Source: Ilumatobacter sp. (GTDB lineage Bacteria; Actinomycetota; Acidimicrobiia; Acidimicrobiales; Ilumatobacteraceae). Taken from it: DNA of 7,101 bases. Under the pieces are notes generated by a model. That model was given only the letters and a program-made list of their open reading frames with translations. It did not search any database and was not told where the DNA came from. Location of the stretch: assembly GCA_029263275.1 (NCBI GenBank), contig JAJCXU010000296.1, positions 1-7,101 on the forward strand, written 5' to 3'. The translations under genes and the position numbers were made by a program. Position 1 is the first letter of the stretch. The number at the start of each line of letters is the position of its first letter. Positions 1-6,200 of this stretch are shown here, piece after piece.

Positions 1-530
1 TCCAGGACATCTACTACTACCTGCGCCCCAAGGGCGAGCAGGTCTCTGAGTGGGACGAACTCCCCGAAGAGATGATGCGCACCTACGAAAAGCTCGGCAT
101 CCCCGAAGCTGAGCGCCAGTACTTGGCCGGCGTGACCGCCCAGTACGAGTCCGAAGTGGTGTACCACAAGAATCGTGAGGACCTCGAAGAGCAAGGGATC
201 CTGTTCTGCGACATGGACACCGCCCTGCGCGAGTACCCGCACCTGGTCAAGGAGTACTTCGGCACCGTCATCCCTCCCGGCGACAACAAGTTCGCTGCAC
301 TCAACACCTCGGTCTGGTCCGGCGGCTCGTTCATCTACGTCCCGCCGGGCGTCGAAGTCGAGATGCCGCTGCAGGCGTACTTCCGGATCAACTCCGAGTC
401 GGCTGGCCAGTTCGAGCGCACACTCATCATCGCCGACGAAGGCTCCAAGGTCCACTACATCGAAGGCTGCTCGGCTCCGGTGTACACCAAGGACTCGCTG
501 CACTCGGCCGTCGTCGAAATCATCGTGTAG
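1..530 (+). CDS. sufB: SufB, Fe-S cluster assembly scaffold protein, N-terminal/middle part (5' truncated, ends at in-frame TAG)
   Basis: The gene enters from the left edge; the frame is open from base 3 and gives 175 residues before TAG at 528-530. SufB is the cluster-building subunit of the cytoplasmic SufBC2D complex. The visible stretch carries typical SufB sequence: a segment with YYLRPKGEQ, then [16 protein letters not shown], then [20 protein letters not shown] at the entry to the beta-helix core, and EGCSAP. Roughly 80 to 90 N-terminal residues should lie upstream, judged from a usual length near 470. The internal ATG at 72 is not the true start because homology continues upstream of it. 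The stop falls mid-domain just after VVEIIV, and SufB homology resumes in the same frame immediately after it. This piece alone would lack the C-terminal half of the core, so the product is either truncated, rescued by readthrough, or the stop is a base error. Confidence 0.93.
   Translation, partial: QDIYYYLRPKGEQVSEWDELPEEMMRTYEKLGIPEAERQYLAGVTAQYESEVVYHKNREDLEEQGILFCDMDTALREYPHLVKEYFGTVIPPGDNKFAALNTSVWSGGSFIYVPPGVEVEMPLQAYFRINSESAGQFERTLIIADEGSKVHYIEGCSAPVYTKDSLHSAVVEIIV
528..530 (+). other. In-frame TAG codon interrupting sufB
   Basis: TAG follows the VVEIIV codons and precedes [13 protein letters not shown] in the same frame, with no insertion or deletion. As I recall, actinobacterial SufB proteins commonly have Lys-Pro here, so a single A-to-T change (AAG to TAG) would explain it; this is inference. 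TAG also ends sufB itself (1173-1175), sufC (4153-4155) and the YbaK gene (6163-6165), so TAG reassignment is unlikely. Confidence 0.9.
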
Positions 531-626
531 CCCAACGCTCGCGTCACGTACACGACCATCCAGAACTGGTCGCCGAACGTCTACAACCTCGTCACCAAGC
601 GGTCGCGTGTCGAAGCCGGCGGCCAC

Positions 627-1175
627 ATGGAATGGATCGACGGCAACATCGGCTCGAAGCTCACGATGAAGTACCCCGCCGTCTACCTCGTCGGCGAAGG
701 GGCAACCGGTGAAGTGCTCTCGGTTGCCTACGCCGGCGAAGGCCAGCATCAGGACGCGGGCGCCAAGATGGTGCACGCTGCTCCGAACACCACCTCGAAG
801 ATCGTGTCGAAGTCGATCAGCAAGGACGGTGGCATCACCACCTATCGCGGGCTGGTCCGAGTCGACGAGGGCGCGAAGGGCGCGAAGAGCCACGTCGAAT
901 GTGACGCGCTGATTCTCGACGAGCACTCGATCTCGAAGACCTTCCCGTACATGGAGATCGGCGAGCGCGACGCACAGATCGGTCACGAGGCCACGGTCTC
1001 GAAGATCGCCGACGAACAGCTCTTCTACCTCATGTCGCGTGGCCTCTCCGAGGAGCAAGCTATGGGCATGATCGTCAACGGGTTCATCGAACCGATCACC
1101 AAGACGTTGCCGATGGAGTACGCGGTTGAATGGAGCCGCCTCATCGAACTGCAGATGGAGGGTTCGGTCGGGTAG
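627..1175 (+). CDS. sufB: SufB, C-terminal part downstream of the in-frame TAG
   Basis: Homology runs without a gap from base 531 to TAG at 1173-1175 (214 residues). The coordinates given start at the first downstream ATG (627, [20 protein letters not shown]), which would give 182 residues if this part were translated on its own; I see no convincing ribosome site for that. It carries the functional end of SufB: the Cys of VECDAL (codon 900-902) aligns by motif with E. coli Cys405, and the His-Glu of GHEATVSKI (984-989) aligns with His433/Glu434. The C-terminus [13 protein letters not shown] is the normal family ending. No intein is present, although some mycobacterial SufB proteins have one. 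The conservation shows that any loss of function would be recent. Confidence 0.85.
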   Translation: MEWIDGNIGSKLTMKYPAVYLVGEGATGEVLSVAYAGEGQHQDAGAKMVHAAPNTTSKIVSKSISKDGGITTYRGLVRVDEGAKGAKSHVECDALILDEHSISKTFPYMEIGERDAQIGHEATVSKIADEQLFYLMSRGLSEEQAMGMIVNGFIEPITKTLPMEYAVEWSRLIELQMEGSVG

Positions 1176-1327
1176 CTCCGACCGTCCGTCCGCTGCACGG
1201 GTCCTGTGACTCACTCGCGCGGATCGGTACCGGTGGCGGGTCCTGTCACCTCGGGTGTCGTTCCGGCTCGATCGTTGGCGAGAGATGCGCGTACTGGTTG
1301 CGCGGGGATCACGCTTGGGTTTGGGCC

Positions 1328-1333
1328 TATCCT
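1328..1333 (+). promoter_or_regulatory. Candidate -10 box of a leaderless promoter for the Cys4 protein gene
   Basis: TATCCT fits the actinobacterial TANNNT -10 pattern. It is followed by six bases and then the ATG at 1340, which would place the transcription start at or next to the start codon. No Shine-Dalgarno sequence is visible ahead of this ATG, and no clear -35 box is seen at the usual spacing. The 164 bases between sufB and this gene hold little else: a 9-bp direct repeat, GGGTCCTGT, at 1199-1207 and 1238-1246. Confidence 0.55.
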
Positions 1334-1339
1334 TTGCTG

Positions 1340-1693
1340 ATGCCGATGCGGACGGAGTGCAAGAACTTCGAGAGCCGGTCGTATCCAAATGGCGACACGG
1401 TGCGGAAGTGCAACATCGACTTGGCGCCTGACGCTCCTTGGCGGTGTCCTGAGAACTGCTCGGGGTACGAGCGCCGGTTGGCTGACGCTGCCTGGACGCA
1501 CGGTTCGCTGATCATTCCACCGACGCCACCTGAACCGGCTGGTCTCGACGATGGGTCTGCGGCGGCGGTGCTCGATGCGGCCGAGGACATCCTCAATGCC
1601 ATCGGCGACGACGTGAAGGCGGAAGTCGAGGCCGAACGCGAGGCGCAGAACAAGCCGGGTGTGTTCAAGCGCATCTTCCGCAAGAAGCGCTGA
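1340..1693 (+). CDS. Small four-cysteine protein of unknown function in the suf locus
   Basis: A 117-residue protein starting MPMRTECKNFESRSY; ATG at 1346 is a possible alternative start. The longer open frame back to 1130 overlaps sufB out of frame and is not believed. I do not recognise a named family, though the N-terminal half has the look of a conserved actinobacterial hypothetical protein. Visible parts: an N-terminal module with Cys7, Cys24, Cys36 and Cys40 (C-x16-C-x11-C-x3-C, the last pair in WRCPENC); a proline-rich linker around residues 55-65; an acidic, Ala-rich probable helix (about 68-103); and a strongly basic tail ending FKRIFRKKR. The four cysteines could bind zinc or an Fe-S cluster, and the position between sufB and sufD makes an Fe-S link plausible, but this is inference. 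It has its own putative leaderless promoter. No signal peptide or membrane segment is seen. Confidence 0.8.
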   Translation: MPMRTECKNFESRSYPNGDTVRKCNIDLAPDAPWRCPENCSGYERRLADAAWTHGSLIIPPTPPEPAGLDDGSAAAVLDAAEDILNAIGDDVKAEVEAEREAQNKPGVFKRIFRKKR

Positions 1694-1708
1694 CCCACAC
1701 CCACCCTC

Positions 1709-1760
1709 CGTTTGCGTCACGAAATCGGTGTGAATCGCAGCCAAAATCGTCACGCAAACG
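1709..1760. repeat. Intergenic imperfect inverted repeat (14-bp arms, 24-bp loop)
   Basis: The left arm at 1709-1722 (CGTTTGCGTCACGA) and the right arm at 1747-1760 (TCGTCACGCAAACG) are reverse complements at 13 of 14 positions. The loop is 24 bases. It begins 15 bases after the stop of the Cys4 gene and ends before the sufD promoter. No T-tract follows, so it is not a classical intrinsic terminator. It could be a dispersed intergenic palindrome, a terminator of another kind, or a protein-binding dyad; one copy cannot settle which. Confidence 0.75.
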
Positions 1761-1782
1761 AGCTGGGGCAACGGTTGGCGGG

Positions 1783-1808
1783 ATTACTCCTACCGACGTA
1801 GGGGAAAT
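1783..1808. promoter_or_regulatory. Palindromic candidate operator upstream of sufD
   Basis: The arms ATTACTCCTAC (1783-1793) and GTAGGGGAAAT (1798-1808), around a 4-base centre, match as reverse complements at 9 of 11 positions, with a perfect inner CCTAC/GTAGG. If transcription starts at the sufD GTG (1836), the site covers about -53 to -28 and overlies the -35 region, which has no recognisable -35 box. That placement suits a repressor or a class II activator. The AT-rich edges with inner CC/GG recall sites of Rrf2-type (IscR-like) regulators, but the regulator is not identified here. Confidence 0.6.
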
Positions 1809-1823
1809 TCGGATCGGCGTTCG

Positions 1824-1829
1824 TAGAAT
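1824..1829 (+). promoter_or_regulatory. Candidate -10 box of a leaderless sufD promoter
   Basis: TAGAAT (TANNNT pattern) is followed by six bases (TGCAGC) and then the GTG start of sufD at 1836, the same geometry as at 1328-1340. No Shine-Dalgarno sequence precedes the GTG, which supports a leaderless transcript. The palindrome at 1783-1808 sits directly upstream. Confidence 0.6.
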
Positions 1830-1835
1830 TGCAGC

Positions 1836-3014
1836 GTGTCTGCGTTCACCCCCGATGCAGCGCGAGAACGTGCAGGCTGGACCGACTTCCGAGTCGCCGC
1901 CGCCGAACGTTTCGCGGCTGCCGAACTCCCGAGTCCCGACGAAGAGATCTGGCGCTACAGCCGGATCGATCAGCTCGACCTGAGCCGCTTCGTTCCTGGG
2001 ATTGCGTCCACCTCGATCGAGGGGCCGACCGACTTCGTCAGCGAGAGTGCGGACGATCCCGAACTCTTCGCCGATGAAACTCCCGATGTCTTCGCCGAGC
2101 TCAACCGTGCGTTCATGACCCCGGTCGTCATCAGGGTCCCCGCCGGCAAGATTGTCGCCGAACCCATCGTGGTCACACACACCATCTCGGGCTCCGGTAC
2201 TGCGGTGTTCCCTCGGCTCGTCATCGACGCTGGCGAAGACAGCGAAGTCACTGTCATCGAAGTGTTTGTCGCCGCGGACGGCACGGACGGCGACGAGGCG
2301 CTCGTCGTTCCGGTTCTCCAAGTCCACGCGGCACAAGCGGCTCGCGTGAAGTACCTGGCGGTCAACGAGGTCGGGTCACAGACCTGGCAGATCGGCAACC
2401 AGCAATCGGTCGGCCAACGCGACTCGACCACATTGCTCGCCACGGTCACGCTCGGCGGCGACTACGTCCGAGCCCGCACCGAGGCCCGCCTGTCGGGGCA
2501 GGGGAGCAGCACCAAACAGGTCGCTCTCTACTTCGCCGGCGACAACCAGATGCACGACTTCCGGACGATCCAGGATCACGATGCGCCGAAGACCACGAGT
2601 GACCTGCTGTTCAAAGGGGCCGTTCAAGACACCGCGGCCAGCGTCTACACCGGGCTGATCAAGATTCGCAAGCATGCGCATGGCACGCAGGCTGACCAGA
2701 CCAACCGCAACCTCACGCTGTCTGAGGGTGCCTGGGCCGAGAGCGTCCCGAATCTCGACATCGAGACGAACGACGTCAAGTGCAGCCACGCCTCCACGGT
2801 TGGCCCGATCGACGAGGAGCAGCGCTTCTACCTCGAGAGCCGTGGCGTGCGGCCCGAAATCGCAGAACGACTCGTCGTGCTCGGCTTCTTCGAGGAAGTC
2901 ATCTCGCAGCTGCCCGCTGGAGCACTGGCCGACGATCTGCGCGAGCGAGTCTCCACCAAGCTCGACCTCACCGGCACCCGCAAACAAGACAAGCTGACAG
3001 GAGCTTCGGCATGA
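1836..3014 (+). CDS. sufD: SufD, Fe-S cluster assembly protein (SufBC2D complex)
   Basis: A 392-residue SufD, normal in length, starting at GTG (SAFTPDAARERAGWTDFR). SufD pairs with SufB to form the beta-helix heterodimer of the cytoplasmic SufBC2D scaffold and is needed for cluster assembly, probably through iron entry. The N-terminal helical part has the typical EEIWRYSRIDQLDLSRF segment (about residues 30-46). The core beta-helix follows, and the C-terminal part reads DVKCSHASTVGPIDEEQRFYL, where Cys316 and His318 correspond by motif to E. coli SufD Cys358/His360. The start is supported by the leaderless promoter geometry just upstream. The gene ends in an ATGA overlap with the Rieske gene, so translation is likely coupled. 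It has a separate promoter from sufB, with a candidate operator, so it may head the six-gene run that follows. Confidence 0.95.
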   Translation: MSAFTPDAARERAGWTDFRVAAAERFAAAELPSPDEEIWRYSRIDQLDLSRFVPGIASTSIEGPTDFVSESADDPELFADETPDVFAELNRAFMTPVVIRVPAGKIVAEPIVVTHTISGSGTAVFPRLVIDAGEDSEVTVIEVFVAADGTDGDEALVVPVLQVHAAQAARVKYLAVNEVGSQTWQIGNQQSVGQRDSTTLLATVTLGGDYVRARTEARLSGQGSSTKQVALYFAGDNQMHDFRTIQDHDAPKTTSDLLFKGAVQDTAASVYTGLIKIRKHAHGTQADQTNRNLTLSEGAWAESVPNLDIETNDVKCSHASTVGPIDEEQRFYLESRGVRPEIAERLVVLGFFEEVISQLPAGALADDLRERVSTKLDLTGTRKQDKLTGASA

Positions 3015-3352
3015 GCGCTGTCTGCAACCTCGACGACTTGGCTGATGGTTCGGCCACGAAGTTCGACATCAACGGCATCGCTGTCTCGGTGGTGCGCATC
3101 GGCGACGACGTTTACGCACTGGCCGATGTCTGCAGTCACGCCAACGTGTCGCTCGCCGAAGGCGAAGTCTGGTGCGACGAACTCGAACTCGAATGCCCCA
3201 AGCACGGCAGTGCGTTCAGCCTGCTCACCGGCGAGCCCAGCACGTTGCCCGCCACCACACCGGTCGACGTCTACGACGCCTCGGTCATCAACGGTCAAGT
3301 CGTTGTCACCCAGCGCACGATCGACGCCGCACCTGCAGGGAGCGCATCATGA
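3011..3352 (+). CDS. Rieske-type [2Fe-2S] ferredoxin in the suf operon
   Basis: A 113-residue soluble protein with both Rieske ligand motifs: Cys41-Ser-His43 (VCSHANVSL) and Cys62-Pro-Lys-His65 (ECPKHGSAF), separated by 18 residues. Two Cys and two His would hold one [2Fe-2S] cluster. The length and lack of any other domain match the small bacterial Rieske ferredoxins related to dioxygenase ferredoxin subunits. ATG at 3011 overlaps the sufD stop (ATGA) and has a good Shine-Dalgarno, AGGAG at 2999-3003, seven bases upstream. Upstream in-frame sequence overlaps sufD and is not coding. Such a gene between sufD and sufC is familiar in actinobacterial suf operons. A role as electron donor during assembly, or as a client or carrier of clusters, is inference; no oxygenase partner is visible. 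Confidence 0.92.
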   Translation: MSAVCNLDDLADGSATKFDINGIAVSVVRIGDDVYALADVCSHANVSLAEGEVWCDELELECPKHGSAFSLLTGEPSTLPATTPVDVYDASVINGQVVVTQRTIDAAPAGSAS

Positions 3353-4155
3353 GCACACTCGAAATTCGTGGCCTGCGTGCCTCGGTCGCTGGCAAGGAGA
3401 TCCTCAAGGGGATCGACCTCACCATCAAGTCCGGTGAAGTGCATGCCGTGATGGGCCCGAACGGCGCTGGCAAGAGCACCCTGTCGGCGATCATCATGGG
3501 TAAGCCTGGTTACGAGGTGCTCGAAGGGACCGTCACCCTCGACGGTGTCGACATGCTGGCGCTCGCCACATGGGAGCGCGCTATCGCTGGCCTGCACCTG
3601 GTGATGCAGTATCCGACCGAGGTGCCCGGAGTCCGTCTCGACGCCGTGCTCACCGAGGCGTTGTCCACCCGCGGTCGGTCAACTGACGGCCTCGACGACG
3701 CGCTGCGAAGTGAGGCGGGGAAGATCGGCTTCGAGGAGCGGTTCCTCGATCGGCCGCTCAACGTCGATCTGTCCGGTGGCGAGAAGAAGCGCAACGAAAC
3801 GCTGCAGCTCGCCATCCTCGAACCGAAGATCGCGATCCTCGACGAACTCGACTCGGGCCTCGACATCGATGCGCTGCGCGATTGCGCCCGCCGCGTCGAA
3901 GCCATGAGTAACGACCTCGATGACTCCGATGGCCAGCCGCTGGGCGTTCTCGCGATCACGCACTACAACCGGCTGCTCGAAGAGCTGAAGCCCGATCACG
4001 TGCACATCCTCGCTCAGGGGCGAATCGTCGAGTCCGGCGGACCCGAACTCGCAACGCAACTCGAGACCGACGGCTACGCCGCGTTCGCCGCGGCACCCGA
4101 CGATGATGCGGCCGATGCTTCGGCCAGTGCACTCGGAGACCTCTTCTCGCTCTAG
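3349..4155 (+). CDS. sufC: SufC, ABC-type ATPase of the Suf Fe-S assembly complex
   Basis: A 268-residue ABC ATPase that powers conformational change in SufBC2D; it is cytoplasmic despite the transporter-like fold. It has Walker [10 protein letters not shown] (residues 36-44), Q-loop Gln87 in MQYPTEVPG, the signature [10 protein letters not shown] (141-150), Walker [11 protein letters not shown] (163-172) with catalytic Glu166, and switch His205 in [15 protein letters not shown] and [12 protein letters not shown] are SufC hallmarks rather than general transporter sequence. ATG at 3349 overlaps the Rieske stop (ATGA), with AGGGAG at 3337-3342 as ribosome site. The longer open frame back to 3172 lies over the Rieske gene and is not coding. 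An Ala/Asp-rich tail of about 25 residues makes the protein slightly longer than the usual 250. sufS and sufU do not follow. Confidence 0.96.
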   Translation: MSTLEIRGLRASVAGKEILKGIDLTIKSGEVHAVMGPNGAGKSTLSAIIMGKPGYEVLEGTVTLDGVDMLALATWERAIAGLHLVMQYPTEVPGVRLDAVLTEALSTRGRSTDGLDDALRSEAGKIGFEERFLDRPLNVDLSGGEKKRNETLQLAILEPKIAILDELDSGLDIDALRDCARRVEAMSNDLDDSDGQPLGVLAITHYNRLLEELKPDHVHILAQGRIVESGGPELATQLETDGYAAFAAAPDDDAADASASALGDLFSL

Positions 4156-4165
4156 GTTCTCAGGC

Positions 4166-4426
4166 ATGACCCCTCTTCACGAACCATCGTCAGACTGGGT
4201 CGAGGTCGACGGGGGGTTGCAGTGCGACTTCGAATTCGGCGACTTCTCTGAAGCGTTTGCGTTCATGACCCGTGTGGCGATGCTTGCGGAGGTGCATGGC
4301 CATCATCCGGACTGGTCCAACACCTACAACCGGGTCTCGATTTCGTTGACGACGCACGACGAGGGTCACGTGGTCACGGACTCTGATCGGTTCATGGCAG
4401 CAGCCATCGATGCCGTCCGTTCCTGA
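4166..4426 (+). CDS. Pterin-4a-carbinolamine dehydratase (PCD/DCoH family)
   Basis: An 86-residue protein recognised by the family signature E-x3-H-H-P: Glu42, His46, His47 and Pro48, then Trp50, [16 protein letters not shown] with His64, and a C-terminal helix ending [12 protein letters not shown] removes water from 4a-hydroxytetrahydrobiopterin to recycle the pterin cofactor of aromatic amino acid hydroxylases; in bacteria lacking such enzymes its job is less clear. The N-terminus ([17 protein letters not shown]) is short compared with the usual 95 to 110 residues and lacks most of the first helix. The longer frame to 4103 runs over the end of sufC and does not resemble the family. The gene starts ten bases after sufC with a weak AGG ribosome site, and it overlaps the transporter gene by 17 bases. 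No hydroxylase gene is seen in the window. Confidence 0.88.
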   Translation: MTPLHEPSSDWVEVDGGLQCDFEFGDFSEAFAFMTRVAMLAEVHGHHPDWSNTYNRVSISLTTHDEGHVVTDSDRFMAAAIDAVRS

Positions 4427-5690
4427 CGTCGAAACGACTGCGCTCGAAGCGGTCGATCACCGGACCGGCCGGTTCCCTGGTTGGTGGGTGGTCGCCGGCT
4501 GCTTCACAGTGTTGCTCGTCAACTCGGGCCTCGCCTTCTACGGCCTCGCGGTCTACCTGAACGCGTTCAGCAACGAGAAGGGCTGGGCGCTCGGCACCAT
4601 CTCTTTCGGCGTCACCATCTTCTTCATCGTCGGAGGTGTCGTCGGCCTCTGGATCGCACGGTTGATCGCCCGGTTCGACGTGCGCTACATCATGGTGGCA
4701 GGCGCGGTGATCGCCGGCGGATCGTTGGCGTTGCTCGGCCAGGTTGAAACCCAATGGCAGATGTTCCTCGTCTATGCCGTCTTCGCCGTGGGTTATGCAG
4801 CAGCGGGCCTCGTGCCCGCAACGACGGTCGTGACGCGCTGGTTCCACACCAAGCGGGCGGTCGCGCTGTCCGTTGCATCGACCGGTTTGTCGGTCGGCGG
4901 CATCGTCATCACGCCGTTCGCGAAACGCTTCATCGACGAGTACGGATTGTCGGCGACGACGCCGTGGCTCGGCCTCGTGTTCGTCGTGGTCACCGTGCCG
5001 GTCGCCTTACTGCTGGTCAAGCCTGACCCCGAAGCGATCGGATGGGCGCCCGACGGTCAGCGTCGTGCCGTTGGTGAAGTCGCCCCAGCGTTGGCTGGCA
5101 TGAGATTCGAAGAAGCGGTGAAGACGACGTTCTACCGCGCTGTTGCAGTTGGCTACATCTTCGCCCTGGGCTCTCAGGTGGGCGGCATCCAACAACTCGT
5201 CAAGCTGGTCGAGGAACGGACCGATCCCGCAACCGCTCGATTCGCAGTCACTGCGCTGGCCGCGACGTCCGTCGTCGCCCGGTTGGTCGGCGGTCGTGCA
5301 GTGCAACTCATGCCGATGATGCGGTTCACTGTGATCATCGCTGCGGTGCAGTCCGTTGCGCTGGTGATGCTGGCGTTCGTCAGCTCCACTGTCCTCATCT
5401 TTGCGTCGATCGTGTTGTTCGGCCTGACGATCGGCAACCTGCTGATGATGCAGCCGTTGCTGTTGGCCGAGCGGTTCGGCGTCCTCGACTATCCGCGCAT
5501 CTACAGCCGGTCGCAGTTCGTCGCACTCGTCGGCGTCGCGGGCGGGCCGTTGCTGCTCGGCTGGCTCTACGACGTCTCGGGCTCATACCGAGTCCCGTAT
5601 CTCGCCGCCGCAACCTGCTGCACGGTCGGCGTCGGAATTCTTGCGCTCGCAGGCCCCGCGACGGTGGCTACCGTTGCCGGCAATGACTGA
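4410..5690 (+). CDS. Major facilitator superfamily transporter, OFA/monocarboxylate-like
   Basis: A 426-residue polytopic inner-membrane protein with about twelve hydrophobic segments. A short cytoplasmic N-terminus of about 23 residues precedes the first, [20 protein letters not shown]. The loop between helices 2 and 3 ([13 protein letters not shown]) resembles MFS motif A in reduced form. [17 protein letters not shown] and [20 protein letters not shown] resemble the oxalate/formate and monocarboxylate transporter branch. A charged central loop near residues 208-235 separates the two six-helix halves. The substrate cannot be told from sequence alone. ATG at 4410 lies inside the end of the PCD gene; the next in-frame GTG falls in the first membrane helix, so this start is favoured although no clear ribosome site is seen. 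The end overlaps the YbaK gene start by eight bases. Confidence 0.88.
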   Translation: MPSVPDVETTALEAVDHRTGRFPGWWVVAGCFTVLLVNSGLAFYGLAVYLNAFSNEKGWALGTISFGVTIFFIVGGVVGLWIARLIARFDVRYIMVAGAVIAGGSLALLGQVETQWQMFLVYAVFAVGYAAAGLVPATTVVTRWFHTKRAVALSVASTGLSVGGIVITPFAKRFIDEYGLSATTPWLGLVFVVVTVPVALLLVKPDPEAIGWAPDGQRRAVGEVAPALAGMRFEEAVKTTFYRAVAVGYIFALGSQVGGIQQLVKLVEERTDPATARFAVTALAATSVVARLVGGRAVQLMPMMRFTVIIAAVQSVALVMLAFVSSTVLIFASIVLFGLTIGNLLMMQPLLLAERFGVLDYPRIYSRSQFVALVGVAGGPLLLGWLYDVSGSYRVPYLAAATCCTVGVGILALAGPATVATVAGND

Positions 5691-6165
5691 ATCCGGAGTC
5701 CACAAGAACGTCACACGCGTCATCGAGGCCGGACGTGAACTCGGCGTCGACGTCGTCCCGCGGAACTTCGCGGAAGGTGCAAAGACCGCTCAGGACGCGG
5801 CCGACGTCATTGGTGTTGGGGTCGGACAGATCGTGAAGAGCCTGATCTTCGGCGTTGACGGCGAACTGGTGCTCGCCTACGTGAGCGGGTCAAATCAGCT
5901 CGACGAGAAGAAGCTTGCCGCAGCCGCTGGTGGAGCGAAATGCAAACGAGTCGATGCTGACGCCGTGCGCACGAGCACCGGCTATCCGATCGGGGGAGTG
6001 CCGCCATTCGGCCATCTCAACCCGCTCGACGTGTTCATCGACCCGGATCTGCTGCAGTACGACGAGGTGTGGGCAGCTGCGGGCACGTGGCACGACGTGT
6101 TCGCAATCAGCCCAGCAGACCTCGTCCGCGCCAGCAGCGGCACCGTCACCGACCTCCGCAAATAG
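5683..6165 (+). CDS. YbaK/EbsC-family aminoacyl-tRNA deacylase (trans-editing protein)
   Basis: A 160-residue protein of the YbaK/ProRS-INS family. Members hydrolyse mischarged aminoacyl-tRNAs, for example Cys- or Ala-tRNA(Pro), in the cytoplasm. Family features seen are Lys52 in QIVKSLIF, which matches the conserved lysine of the active site; the strand ELVLAYVSGSNQLDEKKL; and GYPIGGVPPFGH (100-111), the characteristic loop. The start ATG (MTESGVHKN) overlaps the transporter stop by eight bases (ATGACTGA); an earlier in-frame start at 5641 lies inside the transporter gene and reads as non-family sequence. Exact substrate specificity is not evident. The stop TAG at 6163-6165 abuts the hairpin of the following transposase element, so that hairpin may serve as the 3' end of the transcript. 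Confidence 0.92.
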   Translation: MTESGVHKNVTRVIEAGRELGVDVVPRNFAEGAKTAQDAADVIGVGVGQIVKSLIFGVDGELVLAYVSGSNQLDEKKLAAAAGGAKCKRVDADAVRTSTGYPIGGVPPFGHLNPLDVFIDPDLLQYDEVWAAAGTWHDVFAISPADLVRASSGTVTDLRK

Positions 6166-6200
6166 TTACGCATGGGGTCAGGCCCCTTTCGTAACTCTGT
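6165..6200. repeat. Left REP-like terminal repeat of the RAYT element
   Basis: Bases 6172-6200 are a perfect reverse complement of 7073-7101 (29 bp). Within the unit there is a hairpin: GTTACG (6165-6170), GGGG (6174-6177), loop TCAGG, CCCC (6183-6186) and CGTAAC (6190-6195). The outer arm begins with the last base of the YbaK gene stop codon. The transposase stop (TGA, complement of 6178-6180) lies in the hairpin loop. The structure could end transcription from both sides, although it lacks a T-tract. Confidence 0.85.

Noticed and set aside
528..530. Genome-wide reassignment of TAG to an amino acid
   Set aside because: TAG ends sufB, sufC and the YbaK gene at the positions expected for those families.
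528..626. Intein or insertion in sufB at the interruption
   Set aside because: The sequence after TAG continues SufB with no inserted segment and no splicing-domain motifs.
1199..1246. GGGTCCTGT direct repeat as an operator pair
   Set aside because: Two 9-bp copies 39 bases apart in GC-rich intergenic DNA are not enough to claim a binding site.
1211..2987. Long minus-strand open frames opposite the Cys4 gene and sufD
   Set aside because: They are antisense shadows of high-GC coding sequence, Arg/Ser/Asp-rich, without family motifs and overlapping well-supported plus-strand genes.
2780..3010. N-terminal extension of the Rieske protein
   Set aside because: The extension overlaps sufD out of frame and reads as Arg-rich non-family sequence; ATG at 3011 has a good ribosome site and the expected Rieske start.
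3172..3348. N-terminal extension of SufC
   Set aside because: It overlaps the Rieske gene out of frame and is Arg/His-rich; the SufC domain begins at 3349 with a Shine-Dalgarno sequence.
3679..4167. 162-residue minus-strand open frame opposite sufC
   Set aside because: It lies opposite Walker B and the signature motif of SufC; its sequence has no recognisable family features and reflects codon bias of the real gene.
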